A DNA stretch of 64,000 bases from Clostridium_AW sp963515715 (GTDB lineage: Bacteria > Bacillota > Clostridia > Clostridiales > Clostridiaceae): contig NZ_CAUPZS010000001.1 in assembly GCF_963515715.1 (NCBI RefSeq), forward strand, positions 62,001-126,000, read 5' to 3'. The position numbers and the translations under genes were made by a program. Every line of letters starts with the position of its first letter. The first letter of the stretch is position 1. Of this stretch, positions 1 to 9,152 are shown in pieces. The notes under the pieces are model-generated. The model saw only the letters and a list, made by a program, of their open reading frames with translations. It ran no database searches and was not told where the DNA came from.

Positions 1-1
1 T

Positions 2-1387
2 ATTTCGAATTTGCACTATAATTCTAAAAACATGCAAAATAATGGTTTGTTTATTGCTATAGAAGGATACAGCACCGATGGGCATAAGTATATTAAATCT
101 GCCATTGAAAGAGGGGCAACAGCTATACTTTGTAGCAAGGATATTAACGAAGAAATAGAAAATTGTACTATAGTTAGAGTTAAAAATGGAAGAAAGGCCA
201 TGGCTATACTTTCATCTAACTATTATGGTAACCCAAAAGATAAACTGAAAATAATAGGGATTACAGGTACAAATGGAAAAACAACATCAACTTTTATGAT
301 AAAATCTATATTAGAAGAAGGCGGCTATAAGGTTGGTTTATTAGGTACCATAGCAAACTATATAGGTGATAAAAAAATTCATGCTGAAAGAACCACACCA
401 GAATCTTTAGAAATTCATGAGTTGTTTAGGGATATGGTAAATGAAGGGGTTGAATATTGTGTAATGGAGGTATCTTCACACTCTCTATATTTAGATAGAG
501 TATATGGGATAGAGTTTGAGGAAGGTATATTTACTAATTTGACTCAAGATCATCTGGATTTTCATAAAACTTTTGAGAATTACTATAATTCTAAGCTTTT
601 ACTATTTAAAAATAGTAAAAAATCTATAATTAACATAGATGACGAGTATGGAACAAACATATTAAAGGACTTATCTAGTTCTTATTACACCTATTCAATT
701 GAGGGTAAAGGAGATTTAAGGGCGGAAAATATTGAGATGCACTCCAGAGGTATAAAATTCTCCGTAGATTATAAAGGACAAAGAGAGGATATAGATATCC
801 ATATACCAGGAAGATATAATATTTCAAATGCATTAGGTGCAATACTTTCTTGTTTAAATGAAGGAATTTCCTTAGATATAATTAAAAGAGGATTAGAAAA
901 ACTACCAGGAGTGCCTGGAAGATGTGAAATAGTAACTAAAAGCTATAATTTAGGTTATGAGGTAATTGTTGACTACGCTCATACTCCAGATGGATTAGAA
1001 AATATATTGAAAAATGTAAGAGAATTTACTGAAGGAAGACTAATTAGCATTTTCGGATGTGGTGGAGATAGAGATAGAGGCAAAAGACCAATAATGGGTA
1101 AAATAGGAACGGAACTAAGTGATATATCTATAATAACCTCAGATAATCCAAGGACAGAAGAACCATCAAAAATAATTGAAGATATAGTAGCTGGAGTGGA
1201 CAAAGATAATTATATAATTGTTGAAAATAGAAAAGAGGCAATTAAAAAGGCTATGGAAATAGCTGAAAAAGGTGACGTAATTGTTTTGGCTGGTAAGGGA
1301 CATGAGGATTATCAAATATTAAAAGATAAAACTATACATTTTGACGAGAGAGAAGTTATAAAAGATATAATAGAGGAGCTTTATTAA
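2..1387 (+). CDS. murE: UDP-MurNAc-tripeptide synthetase MurE (5' partial)
   Basis: Cytoplasmic ligase that adds the third amino acid to UDP-MurNAc-dipeptide in peptidoglycan synthesis. The reading frame is already open at base 2, and the first residues match the middle of the usual MurE N-terminal domain, so the start lies upstream of the window. Visible are the Mur-ligase P-loop GTNGKTT (about bases 263-283) and the motif DNPR (about 1141-1152), which in characterised MurE proteins marks use of meso-diaminopimelate; dapF further on fits this. murF follows 21 bases later in the same direction, so they are probably cotranscribed. Confidence 0.95.
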   Translation: MSNLHYNSKNMQNNGLFIAIEGYSTDGHKYIKSAIERGATAILCSKDINEEIENCTIVRVKNGRKAMAILSSNYYGNPKDKLKIIGITGTNGKTTSTFMIKSILEEGGYKVGLLGTIANYIGDKKIHAERTTPESLEIHELFRDMVNEGVEYCVMEVSSHSLYLDRVYGIEFEEGIFTNLTQDHLDFHKTFENYYNSKLLLFKNSKKSIINIDDEYGTNILKDLSSSYYTYSIEGKGDLRAENIEMHSRGIKFSVDYKGQREDIDIHIPGRYNISNALGAILSCLNEGISLDIIKRGLEKLPGVPGRCEIVTKSYNLGYEVIVDYAHTPDGLENILKNVREFTEGRLISIFGCGGDRDRGKRPIMGKIGTELSDISIITSDNPRTEEPSKIIEDIVAGVDKDNYIIVENRKEAIKKAMEIAEKGDVIVLAGKGHEDYQILKDKTIHFDEREVIKDIIEELY

Positions 1388-1408
1388 AAAAGGGAAGGGG
1401 TCTTTTAT

Positions 1409-2803
1409 TTGGAGTTTTTGAGTATAGATGAAGTAGTTAAAGCTATTAATGGAGAAATGGTTAAAGAAGGTAATTTCTTTAAGTTCAATGGTGTATCCAC
1501 AGATACTCGTAAGATTGAAAAAGGAAATATATTTTTTGCATTAAAAGGAGAAAGTTTTAATGGCAATAGTTATATAAATGTTGCAAGCGATAAAGGAGCT
1601 ACTCTATGTATTGTTGATGAAATTATATTTGATAAAGAAAATATAAAAGAATGTACTTCAATAATAAAAGTGGAAAATACTAGAAGAGCATTGTTAGATT
1701 TAGCGGAATATTATAGAAGCAAATTAAATATAAAAATAGTAGGAATAACAGGATCCACTGGAAAAACTTCCACTAAAGATTTGACTGCTGCTGCTCTTAG
1801 TTCAAAATATAGAGTTTTTAAAACAGAAGGTAATTTTAATAATGAAATAGGATTACCCTTGATGATATTTAAATTAAATAATGATTATGATATTGCAGTT
1901 TTGGAATTAGGTATGAATAACTTAGGAGAAATTCATAGGATGTGCAAAGCAGCGAGACCAGATATAGCGTTAATTACTAATGTTGGCATATCTCATATAG
2001 AGAATTTAAAAACTAGAGAAAATATATTAAAAGCTAAGTTAGAAATTACTGATTTCTTTAATGAAGAAAATGTACTTATTGTAAATGGAGACAATGATTT
2101 ACTGAATTCTTTAAGCAGTGATGAGTTTAATATTATTAAAACTGGTTTTAATAATAGAGGCGATTATTATGCTCACCATATAATTTTAAATGAAGATAGT
2201 GTTTCATTTAAAGTGTCTGAAGAAAATAGTGGAGAGAATGAAGACATTGAAATAAACCTCCCAGGAAAACACAATGTGTGGAATGCATTATTGAGTATAG
2301 CTTGTGGAAGAGTTTTAGGCATGAGCTTAAAAGAAATTAAAGAGGGACTTAAAAATAATATAAACACCACTGGTATGAGACTTGATATAATTAGAGAAGA
2401 AAAATATACTATAATAAATGATTGCTATAATGCAAGCCCTGATTCTATGAAAGCAGGAATAGATGTTTTAATAAATATTAAAGGTGAAAGAAAAATAGCT
2501 GTTTTAGGAACAATGAAGGAACTAGGGGATGAAGCTTATAATGCACATAAAGAAGTAGGTAAATATGTGGCTGAAAAGGGAATAGAAACCTTAATTACCC
2601 TTGGAGAATTCAATAAAGCTTATGAAGAAGGATATATAAATGAAACTAAAGATATAAAAAAAGAAATTCTAAGTTTTAATGACGAAGATGAAGTAATTAA
2701 ATTTTTGAAAAGTTATATTAAATATGGCGATGTTTTGTTGTTTAAGGCATCACGAGCTATGAAATTTGAAGGTATAATTGAAAAATTAAAAACTAAAGAA
2801 TAA
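1409..2803 (+). CDS. murF: UDP-MurNAc-tripeptide:D-Ala-D-Ala ligase MurF
   Basis: ATP-dependent ligase that joins D-Ala-D-Ala to the UDP-MurNAc-tripeptide, completing the cytoplasmic pentapeptide precursor. The 464-residue product has the three-part Mur ligase layout: an N-terminal substrate-binding domain with the STDTRK motif, a central ATPase domain with the P-loop GSTGKTS near residue 114, and a C-terminal domain. The start is TTG, placed behind a GGAAGGGG ribosome site; no ATG fits better. Length is normal for the family. Confidence 0.95.
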   Translation: MEFLSIDEVVKAINGEMVKEGNFFKFNGVSTDTRKIEKGNIFFALKGESFNGNSYINVASDKGATLCIVDEIIFDKENIKECTSIIKVENTRRALLDLAEYYRSKLNIKIVGITGSTGKTSTKDLTAAALSSKYRVFKTEGNFNNEIGLPLMIFKLNNDYDIAVLELGMNNLGEIHRMCKAARPDIALITNVGISHIENLKTRENILKAKLEITDFFNEENVLIVNGDNDLLNSLSSDEFNIIKTGFNNRGDYYAHHIILNEDSVSFKVSEENSGENEDIEINLPGKHNVWNALLSIACGRVLGMSLKEIKEGLKNNINTTGMRLDIIREEKYTIINDCYNASPDSMKAGIDVLINIKGERKIAVLGTMKELGDEAYNAHKEVGKYVAEKGIETLITLGEFNKAYEEGYINETKDIKKEILSFNDEDEVIKFLKSYIKYGDVLLFKASRAMKFEGIIEKLKTKE

Positions 2804-2849
2804 AAACGCTTGAGGAGGTGACTTTGCTCTAAAACGGAGCATTGATATA

Positions 2850-3806
2850 ATGAACAGTAAAATAATATATTCAGTACTTGTAGCATTCTTTTTTTCAATA
2901 ATTGGAGGGCCAATATTAATTCCAATACTTCATAAGCTAAAATTTGGTCAAAGTATAAGGGAAGAGGGGCCAAAAAGTCATCAAAGAAAAGCTGGAACTC
3001 CTACCATGGGAGGAATAATATTTATTATATCTTCCATAATTTCTATGATAATACTCGTAAGAAAGCCAAGTGATGAGGCTATGTTTGCCTTATATGCATT
3101 TTTGGCTTTTGGAGCAATAGGATTTATTGATGACTTTTTAAAAATAGTACATAAGAAAAATTTAGGCCTTAAAGCATATCAAAAAATGATATTACTACTG
3201 ATTGTTTCCTATGGATTCGCATATTACGCTGCGAATAACCCAGATATAGGAACTTCAATAATAATGCCATTTACAGGGAAAACTTTTAATTTAGGTATCT
3301 TTTATATACCTTTTATAATTTTTTATTTTACAGCTACAACCAATGCGGTAAATTTAACGGACGGTTTGGATGGACTTGCTACTTCTGTTACGATTCTTGT
3401 AATGACTTTTTTTGTAATAGTAAGTTATAATATGGGCTACTATACCTTATCGATATTTTGTGGGGTTGTTGCTGGAGCATTACTTGGATTTTTAAGATAT
3501 AATGCTTTCCCAGCTCAGGTTTTTATGGGAGATACTGGTTCCCTAGCTTTAGGTGGAGCTGTAGCAGCTGTAGCTATGATATTAAAATTACCTTTATTAC
3601 TTATACTAGTAGGTGGTATATATGTAATAGAAACTTTGGCAGTTATTATTCAAATAGTATATTTTAAGCTTACAAAGAAAAGATTTTTTAAAATGGCTCC
3701 ACTTCATCATCATTTTGAATTAAGTGGGTGGCATGAAACGAAAGTTGTGTCTGTATTTTCAATTGTAACAGTTATATTGTGTATGATAGCATTTTTATCT
3801 TTTTAA
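2850..3806 (+). CDS. mraY: Phospho-MurNAc-pentapeptide translocase MraY
   Basis: Integral membrane enzyme that transfers phospho-MurNAc-pentapeptide to undecaprenyl phosphate to form lipid I. The 318-residue protein is a run of hydrophobic helices and carries family signatures: DDFLK in a cytoplasmic loop, NLTDGLDGLA near the middle, MGDTGS, and HHHFE near the C terminus. The upstream gap has a GGAGGTGA site 31 bases before the start, a small GCTC/GAGC hairpin, and a weaker GGAG site nearer the ATG, so initiation may be modulated. murD and murG, often neighbours in this cluster, are absent here. Confidence 0.96.
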   Translation: MNSKIIYSVLVAFFFSIIGGPILIPILHKLKFGQSIREEGPKSHQRKAGTPTMGGIIFIISSIISMIILVRKPSDEAMFALYAFLAFGAIGFIDDFLKIVHKKNLGLKAYQKMILLLIVSYGFAYYAANNPDIGTSIIMPFTGKTFNLGIFYIPFIIFYFTATTNAVNLTDGLDGLATSVTILVMTFFVIVSYNMGYYTLSIFCGVVAGALLGFLRYNAFPAQVFMGDTGSLALGGAVAAVAMILKLPLLLILVGGIYVIETLAVIIQIVYFKLTKKRFFKMAPLHHHFELSGWHETKVVSVFSIVTVILCMIAFLSF

Positions 3807-3825
3807 TAATTGGTAGGAGGTTAAT

Positions 3826-4929
3826 ATGAAGAAACTCCAAAAGAAGATGGGAAGTATAGATTTTTTTCTGTTTTGTGTAATTATGCTTTTAGCTGCTATT
3901 GGCGTAGTAATGGTATATAGCGCTAGCTCTTACTTTGCTTTTTATAAGGAGTCAGATGATATGTTCTTTTTAAAAAGACAAGGTGCTTTTGCTATACTAA
4001 GTTTTATATTTATGATAATAACCATAAATATTGATTATCACTATTATAAGAGATATACAAAATTACTCATGGTAATATCTACTATATTGCTATTAGTGGT
4101 TTTTGCCTTTCCGGAAATAAATGGTGCTAGAAGATGGATTGCATTAGGACCAATAAATATACAGCCATCTGAAATCGCTAAGTATATGATAGTTGCATAT
4201 TTAGCAAAAAGCATTGAGGCCAAGGGAGAAAAGATAAGAAGTTTTACAAAAGGTGTATTACCTTGCCTTATAGTGGCAGGAATTTATGCAATATTGATCT
4301 ATCTTGAAAAGAACTTAAGTATTGCAACGGTGGTTATGGCGGTAACTTTCTTTGTATTATTTATAGGTGGAGCAAAATTTATACATCTTCTTATAGTAGT
4401 TGCTCCCGTAGCAGTAGCTGGTTTTGCGGCTATAATGTTGGTGCCTTTTAGGAGGGCAAGGTTTTTTTCCTATAAAAATCCTTGGGTAGATCCATTGAAC
4501 ACAGGCTATCAATTAATACAATCTTTTTTAGCTCTAGGATCAGGAGGTATATGGGGAGTAGGTATTGGTCAATCAAGGCAGAAATGTTACTATATACCAG
4601 AACCTCATAATGATTTTATTTTTGCAGTAATAGGTGAAGAATTGGGGTTAATAGGTTGTACCTTTATTATAGTTCTATTCATACTTCTTGTATGGAGAGG
4701 AATTGTTACGGCTGTAAAGGCAAAGGACACTTATGGAACTCTATTAGCTATGGGAATTACTTCCGTAATAGCAGTTCAGGCTCTTATAAATATAGCTGTT
4801 GTAACAGGCTCTATACCGGTTACAGGAGTACCATTACCTTTTATAAGTTATGGAGGTTCATCTTTGCTTGTAAACATGACGGCAATGGGAATATTATTGA
4901 ACATATCTAGACAGAAAAGTAATATGTAA
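3826..4929 (+). CDS. spoVE: SEDS-family peptidoglycan polymerase (SpoVE/FtsW type)
   Basis: Polytopic SEDS protein, a glycan polymerase that works with a class B PBP at the division or spore-cortex site. The 367-residue sequence has about ten hydrophobic helices, the NGARRWI motif of the extracytoplasmic loop, IQPSEIAK, PEPHNDFIFAVIGEE and the C-terminal PFISYGGSS, all typical of FtsW/SpoVE/RodA. Its place after mraY matches the dcw cluster, where clostridia usually carry spoVE; sequence alone does not separate FtsW from SpoVE. It is followed by a hairpin that looks like a terminator. Confidence 0.9.
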   Translation: MKKLQKKMGSIDFFLFCVIMLLAAIGVVMVYSASSYFAFYKESDDMFFLKRQGAFAILSFIFMIITINIDYHYYKRYTKLLMVISTILLLVVFAFPEINGARRWIALGPINIQPSEIAKYMIVAYLAKSIEAKGEKIRSFTKGVLPCLIVAGIYAILIYLEKNLSIATVVMAVTFFVLFIGGAKFIHLLIVVAPVAVAGFAAIMLVPFRRARFFSYKNPWVDPLNTGYQLIQSFLALGSGGIWGVGIGQSRQKCYYIPEPHNDFIFAVIGEELGLIGCTFIIVLFILLVWRGIVTAVKAKDTYGTLLAMGITSVIAVQALINIAVVTGSIPVTGVPLPFISYGGSSLLVNMTAMGILLNISRQKSNM

Positions 4930-4934
4930 TAAAA

Positions 4935-4970
4935 TAGCATTGCAGCAGTGCAATGCTATAATTTTGTTTA
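4935..4970 (+). terminator. Hairpin after the SEDS gene
   Basis: Two perfect 10-base arms (4935-4944 and 4949-4958) enclose a 4-base loop. A weakly T-rich stretch follows (ATAATTTTGTTT). It sits just after the SEDS stop codon and probably ends the mur transcript. Confidence 0.7.
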
Positions 4971-5061
4971 AAATTAAATTTAAATATAAAATTTAATGAA
5001 ATTAACTTTTAAAAATGTTATTATATATGTATATTCTATAATTACGAAGGTGGAGATGAAA

Positions 5062-5844
5062 ATGGGAGAAGTTATACCTTTTCGGCCAAAAGAAAAAAAT
5101 GAACTTATAATGAGAAGAAGAAGAAAAAAATTTCTAAAAAAAAGCATCATTTTTTTTCTTTTTCTTATTTCTACCCTTATTGCTTTATGTTTAAAACATC
5201 CATTTTTTAATGTGAAAAACATTGAAATACAAGGTAATAAAAATATTTCGCCGGATATAGTAAAAGAGCTGTCTAATATATATATAGGGAATAATATTTT
5301 TTATTTAAATATGGATGAAGCTAAAGAAGGTATTGAAAGTAACCCATATATAACTAAGGTTCAAATTTCAAGAAAACTGCCTGGCACTGTAATCATACAA
5401 ATTAATGAAAGAGAGGCAGTATTCTATGGAAAAACATCGGATGAGTATGTTATAATTGATAAATATGGAGTAGTTTTAGAAAAGAAGAAAGATATTAAAG
5501 ATATGAATTTAGTAAAGCTTCAAGGTTTTGAAGTGGAAAAATCTCAAATAGGAAAACATATTGTGGTGGAGGGTGAAAGAAAATTAAAAGCTGTAAATAC
5601 TATAAGTAGTTTGCTTGCTCCTAAAAAAGATAATTACAATATAGCTCAAGTAGATATAAGTGATATTAATAATATACAATTTGTATATAAAAATATTGTT
5701 ATTAGGATGGGAAATGAAGAGGATCTAGATGTAAAGTTAAATAAAGCTTTTAATATAATATTACAAAAAGAAGAGTTAAAAAATGCTAAGGGATATATAG
5801 ATGTAAGCTTTAAAGGTAATCCCGTAGTTTATATAGAGAATTAG
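5062..5844 (+). CDS. divIB: Cell division protein DivIB/FtsQ
   Basis: Bitopic membrane protein of the divisome that helps recruit and stabilise FtsL/FtsB homologues. The start chosen is ATG 5062, six bases after an AAGGTGGAG ribosome site; an earlier in-frame ATG at 4996 lacks one. The product has a basic cytoplasmic tail, one transmembrane helix at about residues 27-45, then the POTRA domain beginning FFNVKNIEIQGN and the downstream beta domain. About 260 residues, normal for DivIB. Twelve bases separate it from the next gene. Confidence 0.9.
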   Translation: MGEVIPFRPKEKNELIMRRRRKKFLKKSIIFFLFLISTLIALCLKHPFFNVKNIEIQGNKNISPDIVKELSNIYIGNNIFYLNMDEAKEGIESNPYITKVQISRKLPGTVIIQINEREAVFYGKTSDEYVIIDKYGVVLEKKKDIKDMNLVKLQGFEVEKSQIGKHIVVEGERKLKAVNTISSLLAPKKDNYNIAQVDISDINNIQFVYKNIVIRMGNEEDLDVKLNKAFNIILQKEELKNAKGYIDVSFKGNPVVYIEN

Positions 5845-5855
5845 GAGGAAGGCCT

Positions 5856-6569
5856 ATGCGTAAATGGAATTCACAAGTAAGCGTGGCTATGGTCTGCGCT
5901 ATACTAGGTTTTATGCTAGCATATCAGTTCAGGGTATTATATAAAAGAGAGCAGTTAGGGGTAAATCCGTATAATACTACAGATATGACTGCTCAGATAG
6001 AGCAATATAAGAAGGAAAGAGAAAGCTTAAATAAAAAAATTAATGAAACACAATCAAAATTAAAAGAGTACGAAGAATCAGCAGCAGGAAATGATGATAG
6101 AACTAAAGCTCTTTTAAAAGAATTAGAGGATACAAGGATTACTACGGGAGCCACAGACGTTGAGGGAGAAGGTGTAATAATTTATTTAACTCCCAATAGT
6201 GGACTGTTTGGTAATATAGATGCAAAAATAACTGATAGGCATCTTGTTTATTTGGTTAATGAATTAAGATTTGCAGGAGCGGAGGCTATTTCAATTAATG
6301 ATATCAGAATTACAGGAAGATCTGGTATTAGAATTTCAGGTAATAGTATTTCCATAAATGGGGAAGATAGAGTATCTCCATCTAAAAGAATTGTAATAAA
6401 GGCTGTAGGGCCTAAGAAGAACCTTAAGGACATGCTAGATTTTCCTGAAACTTTTGCGGATTTTAAGGGAATAACTGAAATAAAGTATGAACCATCAGAC
6501 AAAATAAACATAGAAAAATATAATAGATCATTCAAATTTGAATATGCGAAGCCTGTACAAAAACAATAA
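5856..6569 (+). CDS. ylxW: DUF881 protein, YlxW-like
   Basis: Envelope protein of the DUF881 family with no settled biochemical role. It has an N-terminal membrane helix (about residues 9-27), a coiled-coil region (about 45-90), then the conserved DUF881 domain with VEGEGV, LRFAGAEAISINDIRI and a C-terminal beta-rich part. It lies in the order divIB-ylxW-sbp-ylxX known from Bacillus, which suggests a link to division or envelope growth; that link is inference from context. Confidence 0.85.
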   Translation: MRKWNSQVSVAMVCAILGFMLAYQFRVLYKREQLGVNPYNTTDMTAQIEQYKKERESLNKKINETQSKLKEYEESAAGNDDRTKALLKELEDTRITTGATDVEGEGVIIYLTPNSGLFGNIDAKITDRHLVYLVNELRFAGAEAISINDIRITGRSGIRISGNSISINGEDRVSPSKRIVIKAVGPKKNLKDMLDFPETFADFKGITEIKYEPSDKINIEKYNRSFKFEYAKPVQKQ

Positions 6570-6597
6570 ATTCTTTTAATTCAGGGGTGGTTGAAAA

Positions 6598-6939
6598 ATG
6601 ATTGCATTTTTAGGATTAATAATAGGTGTAGTGGTAGGAGCAATTTGGAATATTAATATTCCAGAAAAGTTTTCTCCATACATGTCAGTTGCTATATTAG
6701 CTTGTTTAGACTCTGTGTTTGGAGCTATTAGAGCTACTTTATCAAAAAATTTCCAAGCGGATATTTTTATATCAGGTTTTTTTGGCAACTCAGTGCTGGC
6801 CGCTGCGTTAGCCTATCTTGGAGATAAGTTAGGGGTGCCCATTTATATTGCAGCAGTAATAGTATTCGGAGGAAGAATATTTGATAACTTTGCTATCATA
6901 AGAAGATTGCTTATAGAGAAAGCTAAATCCCATAATTGA
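6598..6939 (+). CDS. sbp: Small basic protein (DUF1290)
   Basis: Small integral membrane protein (113 residues) of the DUF1290/Sbp family, function unknown. It shows three or four short hydrophobic helices and the conserved central stretch around YMSVAILACLDSVFGAIR. It sits between two DUF881 genes exactly as in Bacillus, where sbp precedes ftsA. A good ribosome site (GGGGTGG) lies ahead of the ATG. Confidence 0.9.
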   Translation: MIAFLGLIIGVVVGAIWNINIPEKFSPYMSVAILACLDSVFGAIRATLSKNFQADIFISGFFGNSVLAAALAYLGDKLGVPIYIAAVIVFGGRIFDNFAIIRRLLIEKAKSHN

Positions 6940-6950
6940 GGTGATTATAT

Positions 6951-7673
6951 ATGAGAAATAGCGAAGCCAGTGTATTTGTTTTTATTGCTTCAATTATAAT
7001 TGGTATACTTATATCTATGAATATAAGCCTTACAAGAGAAAGTAGCATTGTTTTTTTAAGTAGTAAGGAATATCAAGATGCTTATTCTTATAGAAACCAG
7101 TTGGTTAACAACGTAAGTAATTTACAAAAAGAGTATTTAAAGTATTTAGATAAGCTACATAGTTATGAAGAAAATATTATAAATAGAAATAAAATAATTG
7201 AAGAAATAAATAAAGAGTTAGTTGAAAATAAAGAACTAATTGGGTTTTCAGAGTTAGAAGGTGAAGGGATCAAGATCTCATTAGCGGATGCTACTACTGA
7301 GTTTGTAAATGACCCTATAGAATATGAATCAAGATTGATACACGATAGAGATATGATAAATGTAGTAAATGATTTAGTGAATGCTGGTGCAGAGGCTATT
7401 TCTATTAATGGAATAAGATTAATTCCCTCTTCAGGTATTTTTTGCAACGGAGCTTTTTTAAGGATAAATGGAATTCAGATAAGTGCTCCATTTTATATAA
7501 ATGTTATAGGGAATAAGGAAGCATTAAAAAGCTATATGTTAGATGAAGCAAATTATTTAAGAATTTTAATGTTTAGAGAAATACAAATAGAGGTTAAAGA
7601 AGAAGAAAAAGTGAGAGTACCAGCTTTTCAGGGGAAATTAGAATATAAATATGGCGAATCAATAAAAAAATAA
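6951..7673 (+). CDS. ylxX: DUF881 protein, YlxX-like
   Basis: Second DUF881 paralogue flanking sbp. An N-terminal helix (about residues 8-24) anchors it, a coiled coil follows (about 45-85), then the DUF881 core with LEGEGIKIS and LVNAGAEAISINGIRLIPSSGI. Similarity to the 5856-6569 product is clear in the core and weak elsewhere, indicating an old duplication. Function unknown. A hairpin follows before ylmE. Confidence 0.85.
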   Translation: MRNSEASVFVFIASIIIGILISMNISLTRESSIVFLSSKEYQDAYSYRNQLVNNVSNLQKEYLKYLDKLHSYEENIINRNKIIEEINKELVENKELIGFSELEGEGIKISLADATTEFVNDPIEYESRLIHDRDMINVVNDLVNAGAEAISINGIRLIPSSGIFCNGAFLRINGIQISAPFYINVIGNKEALKSYMLDEANYLRILMFREIQIEVKEEEKVRVPAFQGKLEYKYGESIKK

Positions 7674-7685
7674 TTAAAGGAATTT

Positions 7686-7715
7686 TATGTTTTATGAAGA
7701 ATAATAAAACATAAG
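7686..7715 (+). terminator. AT-rich hairpin between ylxX and ylmE
   Basis: Perfect 10-base arms at 7686-7695 and 7706-7715 with a 10-base loop. There is no T tract, so termination is uncertain; it may instead be an RNA-processing or pausing structure. Confidence 0.35.
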
Positions 7716-7738
7716 ATAGAATAATAGTCTAAGGGGCG

Positions 7739-8410
7739 ATGGAATTGACGATTACAGAAAATATAAAAGAAGTTTACAAAGGCATAAGAGATGATGTGAC
7801 GGTAATTGCAGTATCAAAGACAAAGCCACTTGAGGATATTAAAGAGGCTTATAACTCTGGAGTAAGAAACTTTGGGGAAAATAAGGTGCAGGAACTAATT
7901 TATAAAATGGATAATTTCCCTCATACGGATGTAAACTGGCACTTGTTAGGACATCTTCAAAGAAATAAAGTTAAATACATTGCGGGCAGAGTTAATTTGA
8001 TTCATTCTTTAGATAGTGTAAAGCTATTAGAAGAAATACAAAGACAATATGAAAAACAAGAAAAAATTGCTGAAGTTTTAATTCAAATAAACATAGGAAG
8101 AGAAGAGAGCAAAACTGGAATATTTATTGAAGATTTAGAAAATATGCTAGAAAATTGTGGAAAATGTAATAATGTTATGGTAAAAGGATTGATGGCTATA
8201 ATACCTATTGGGGACGAAGAATCCTGTAGAAAATATTTTAAAGATATGAGAAAAATCTTCGATAAATTAAAAGAAAAAAAATATAAAAATGTAGAAATGA
8301 AATACCTATCCATGGGAATGTCGGCAGATTACAAAGCAGCTATAGAAGAGGGCGCTAATATGGTTAGAATTGGAGAAGGTATTTTTGGTAAAAGAGATTA
8401 TAGTATATAG
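7739..8410 (+). CDS. ylmE: PLP homeostasis protein, YggS/YlmE family
   Basis: Pyridoxal-phosphate-binding protein of the PLPBP family (single TIM barrel like the N-terminal domain of alanine racemase), involved in PLP and amino-acid homeostasis rather than catalysis. Visible motifs are AVSKTKP with the PLP-binding lysine (about residue 28), NFGENKVQEL, WHLLGHLQRNK and the C-terminal SMGMSADYKAAIEEGANMVR (phosphate binding). 223 residues, standard length. It opens the ylmE-sepF-ylmG-ylmH-divIVA run seen in Bacillus. Confidence 0.94.
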   Translation: MELTITENIKEVYKGIRDDVTVIAVSKTKPLEDIKEAYNSGVRNFGENKVQELIYKMDNFPHTDVNWHLLGHLQRNKVKYIAGRVNLIHSLDSVKLLEEIQRQYEKQEKIAEVLIQINIGREESKTGIFIEDLENMLENCGKCNNVMVKGLMAIIPIGDEESCRKYFKDMRKIFDKLKEKKYKNVEMKYLSMGMSADYKAAIEEGANMVRIGEGIFGKRDYSI

Positions 8411-8421
8411 GAGGAAATAAA

Positions 8422-8877
8422 ATGGCAAACATATTAAATAAAATGATGGGATTACTAAAGTTAGAAGATGAATACGATGAGTTTGATGAAGATATGGAAA
8501 CAGAAGAAATGGAAGAAAGTGAAGACGAATTTGAACCTATATTGCAATCTTCAAGTAAAAAGCCAGGAAAAGTTGTTAGCATACATACCGCTTCTACAGC
8601 AAAAGTAGTTATTGTAAAACCTTCTACATATGACGAAGTAGTAGATATTTGTGATAATTTAAAAAGTAGAAAAATTATTGTTGTAAATTCTACAGCATTA
8701 GAACAAAAAACTGCTCAAAGATTATTAGACTTTATAAGTGGTGCAACTTATGCATTAGCTGGAAGCTTAGAAGAAGTAGAAAAGGGAATATACATAGTAT
8801 CACCATCTAATGTTGAAGTTGATACCACACTAAAAAGTGAGCTTTCAAGTAAGGGATTGTTTGCTTGGACTAAATAA
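8422..8877 (+). CDS. sepF: Cell division protein SepF
   Basis: FtsZ-binding membrane tether that bundles FtsZ at midcell. The 151-residue protein has an N-terminal amphipathic helix (first about 14 residues, MANILNKMMGLLKL), an acidic linker, and the C-terminal SepF core with KVVIVKP, DICDNLKSRKIIVVN, RLLDFISGATYALAG and a final FAWTK. A clear GGAGG site precedes the ATG. Context (ylm cluster) agrees. Confidence 0.95.
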   Translation: MANILNKMMGLLKLEDEYDEFDEDMETEEMEESEDEFEPILQSSSKKPGKVVSIHTASTAKVVIVKPSTYDEVVDICDNLKSRKIIVVNSTALEQKTAQRLLDFISGATYALAGSLEEVEKGIYIVSPSNVEVDTTLKSELSSKGLFAWTK

Positions 8878-8891
8878 TTAGGGGGTAAATA

Positions 8892-9152
8892 ATGAGAGGA
8901 CTATCATACAGTATTATAACTAAATTTTTCAATGTAGTAGAATGGGCAATACTTATCGATGTTATATTATCATTTATTCCTATGAACAATAGTTTCACTC
9001 AGATTATAAGAACAATTACTGAACCTCTATTGGCTCCAGGCAGAAGAATTCAGGAATTGATATTACCTGGATTAATGATTGATTTTTCACCTGTTTTTGC
9101 ATTGTTTATGCTTAATATTTTAGAAAGACTAATATTATCTATAATATTATGA
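8892..9152 (+). CDS. ylmG: YggT-family membrane protein YlmG
   Basis: Small membrane protein (86 residues) with two hydrophobic helices flanking the YggT signature FNVVEWAILIDVILSFIP and the PLLAPGRR motif. Homologues are implicated in division-plane or membrane organisation and osmotic tolerance, but the mechanism is not settled. Its stop codon overlaps the ylmH start by four bases, implying translational coupling. Confidence 0.9.
   Translation: MRGLSYSIITKFFNVVEWAILIDVILSFIPMNNSFTQIIRTITEPLLAPGRRIQELILPGLMIDFSPVFALFMLNILERLILSIIL

Noticed and set aside
4656..4910. 84-residue plus-strand frame inside the SEDS gene
   Set aside because: It overlaps conserved SEDS coding sequence in another frame, with no ribosome site or family resemblance.
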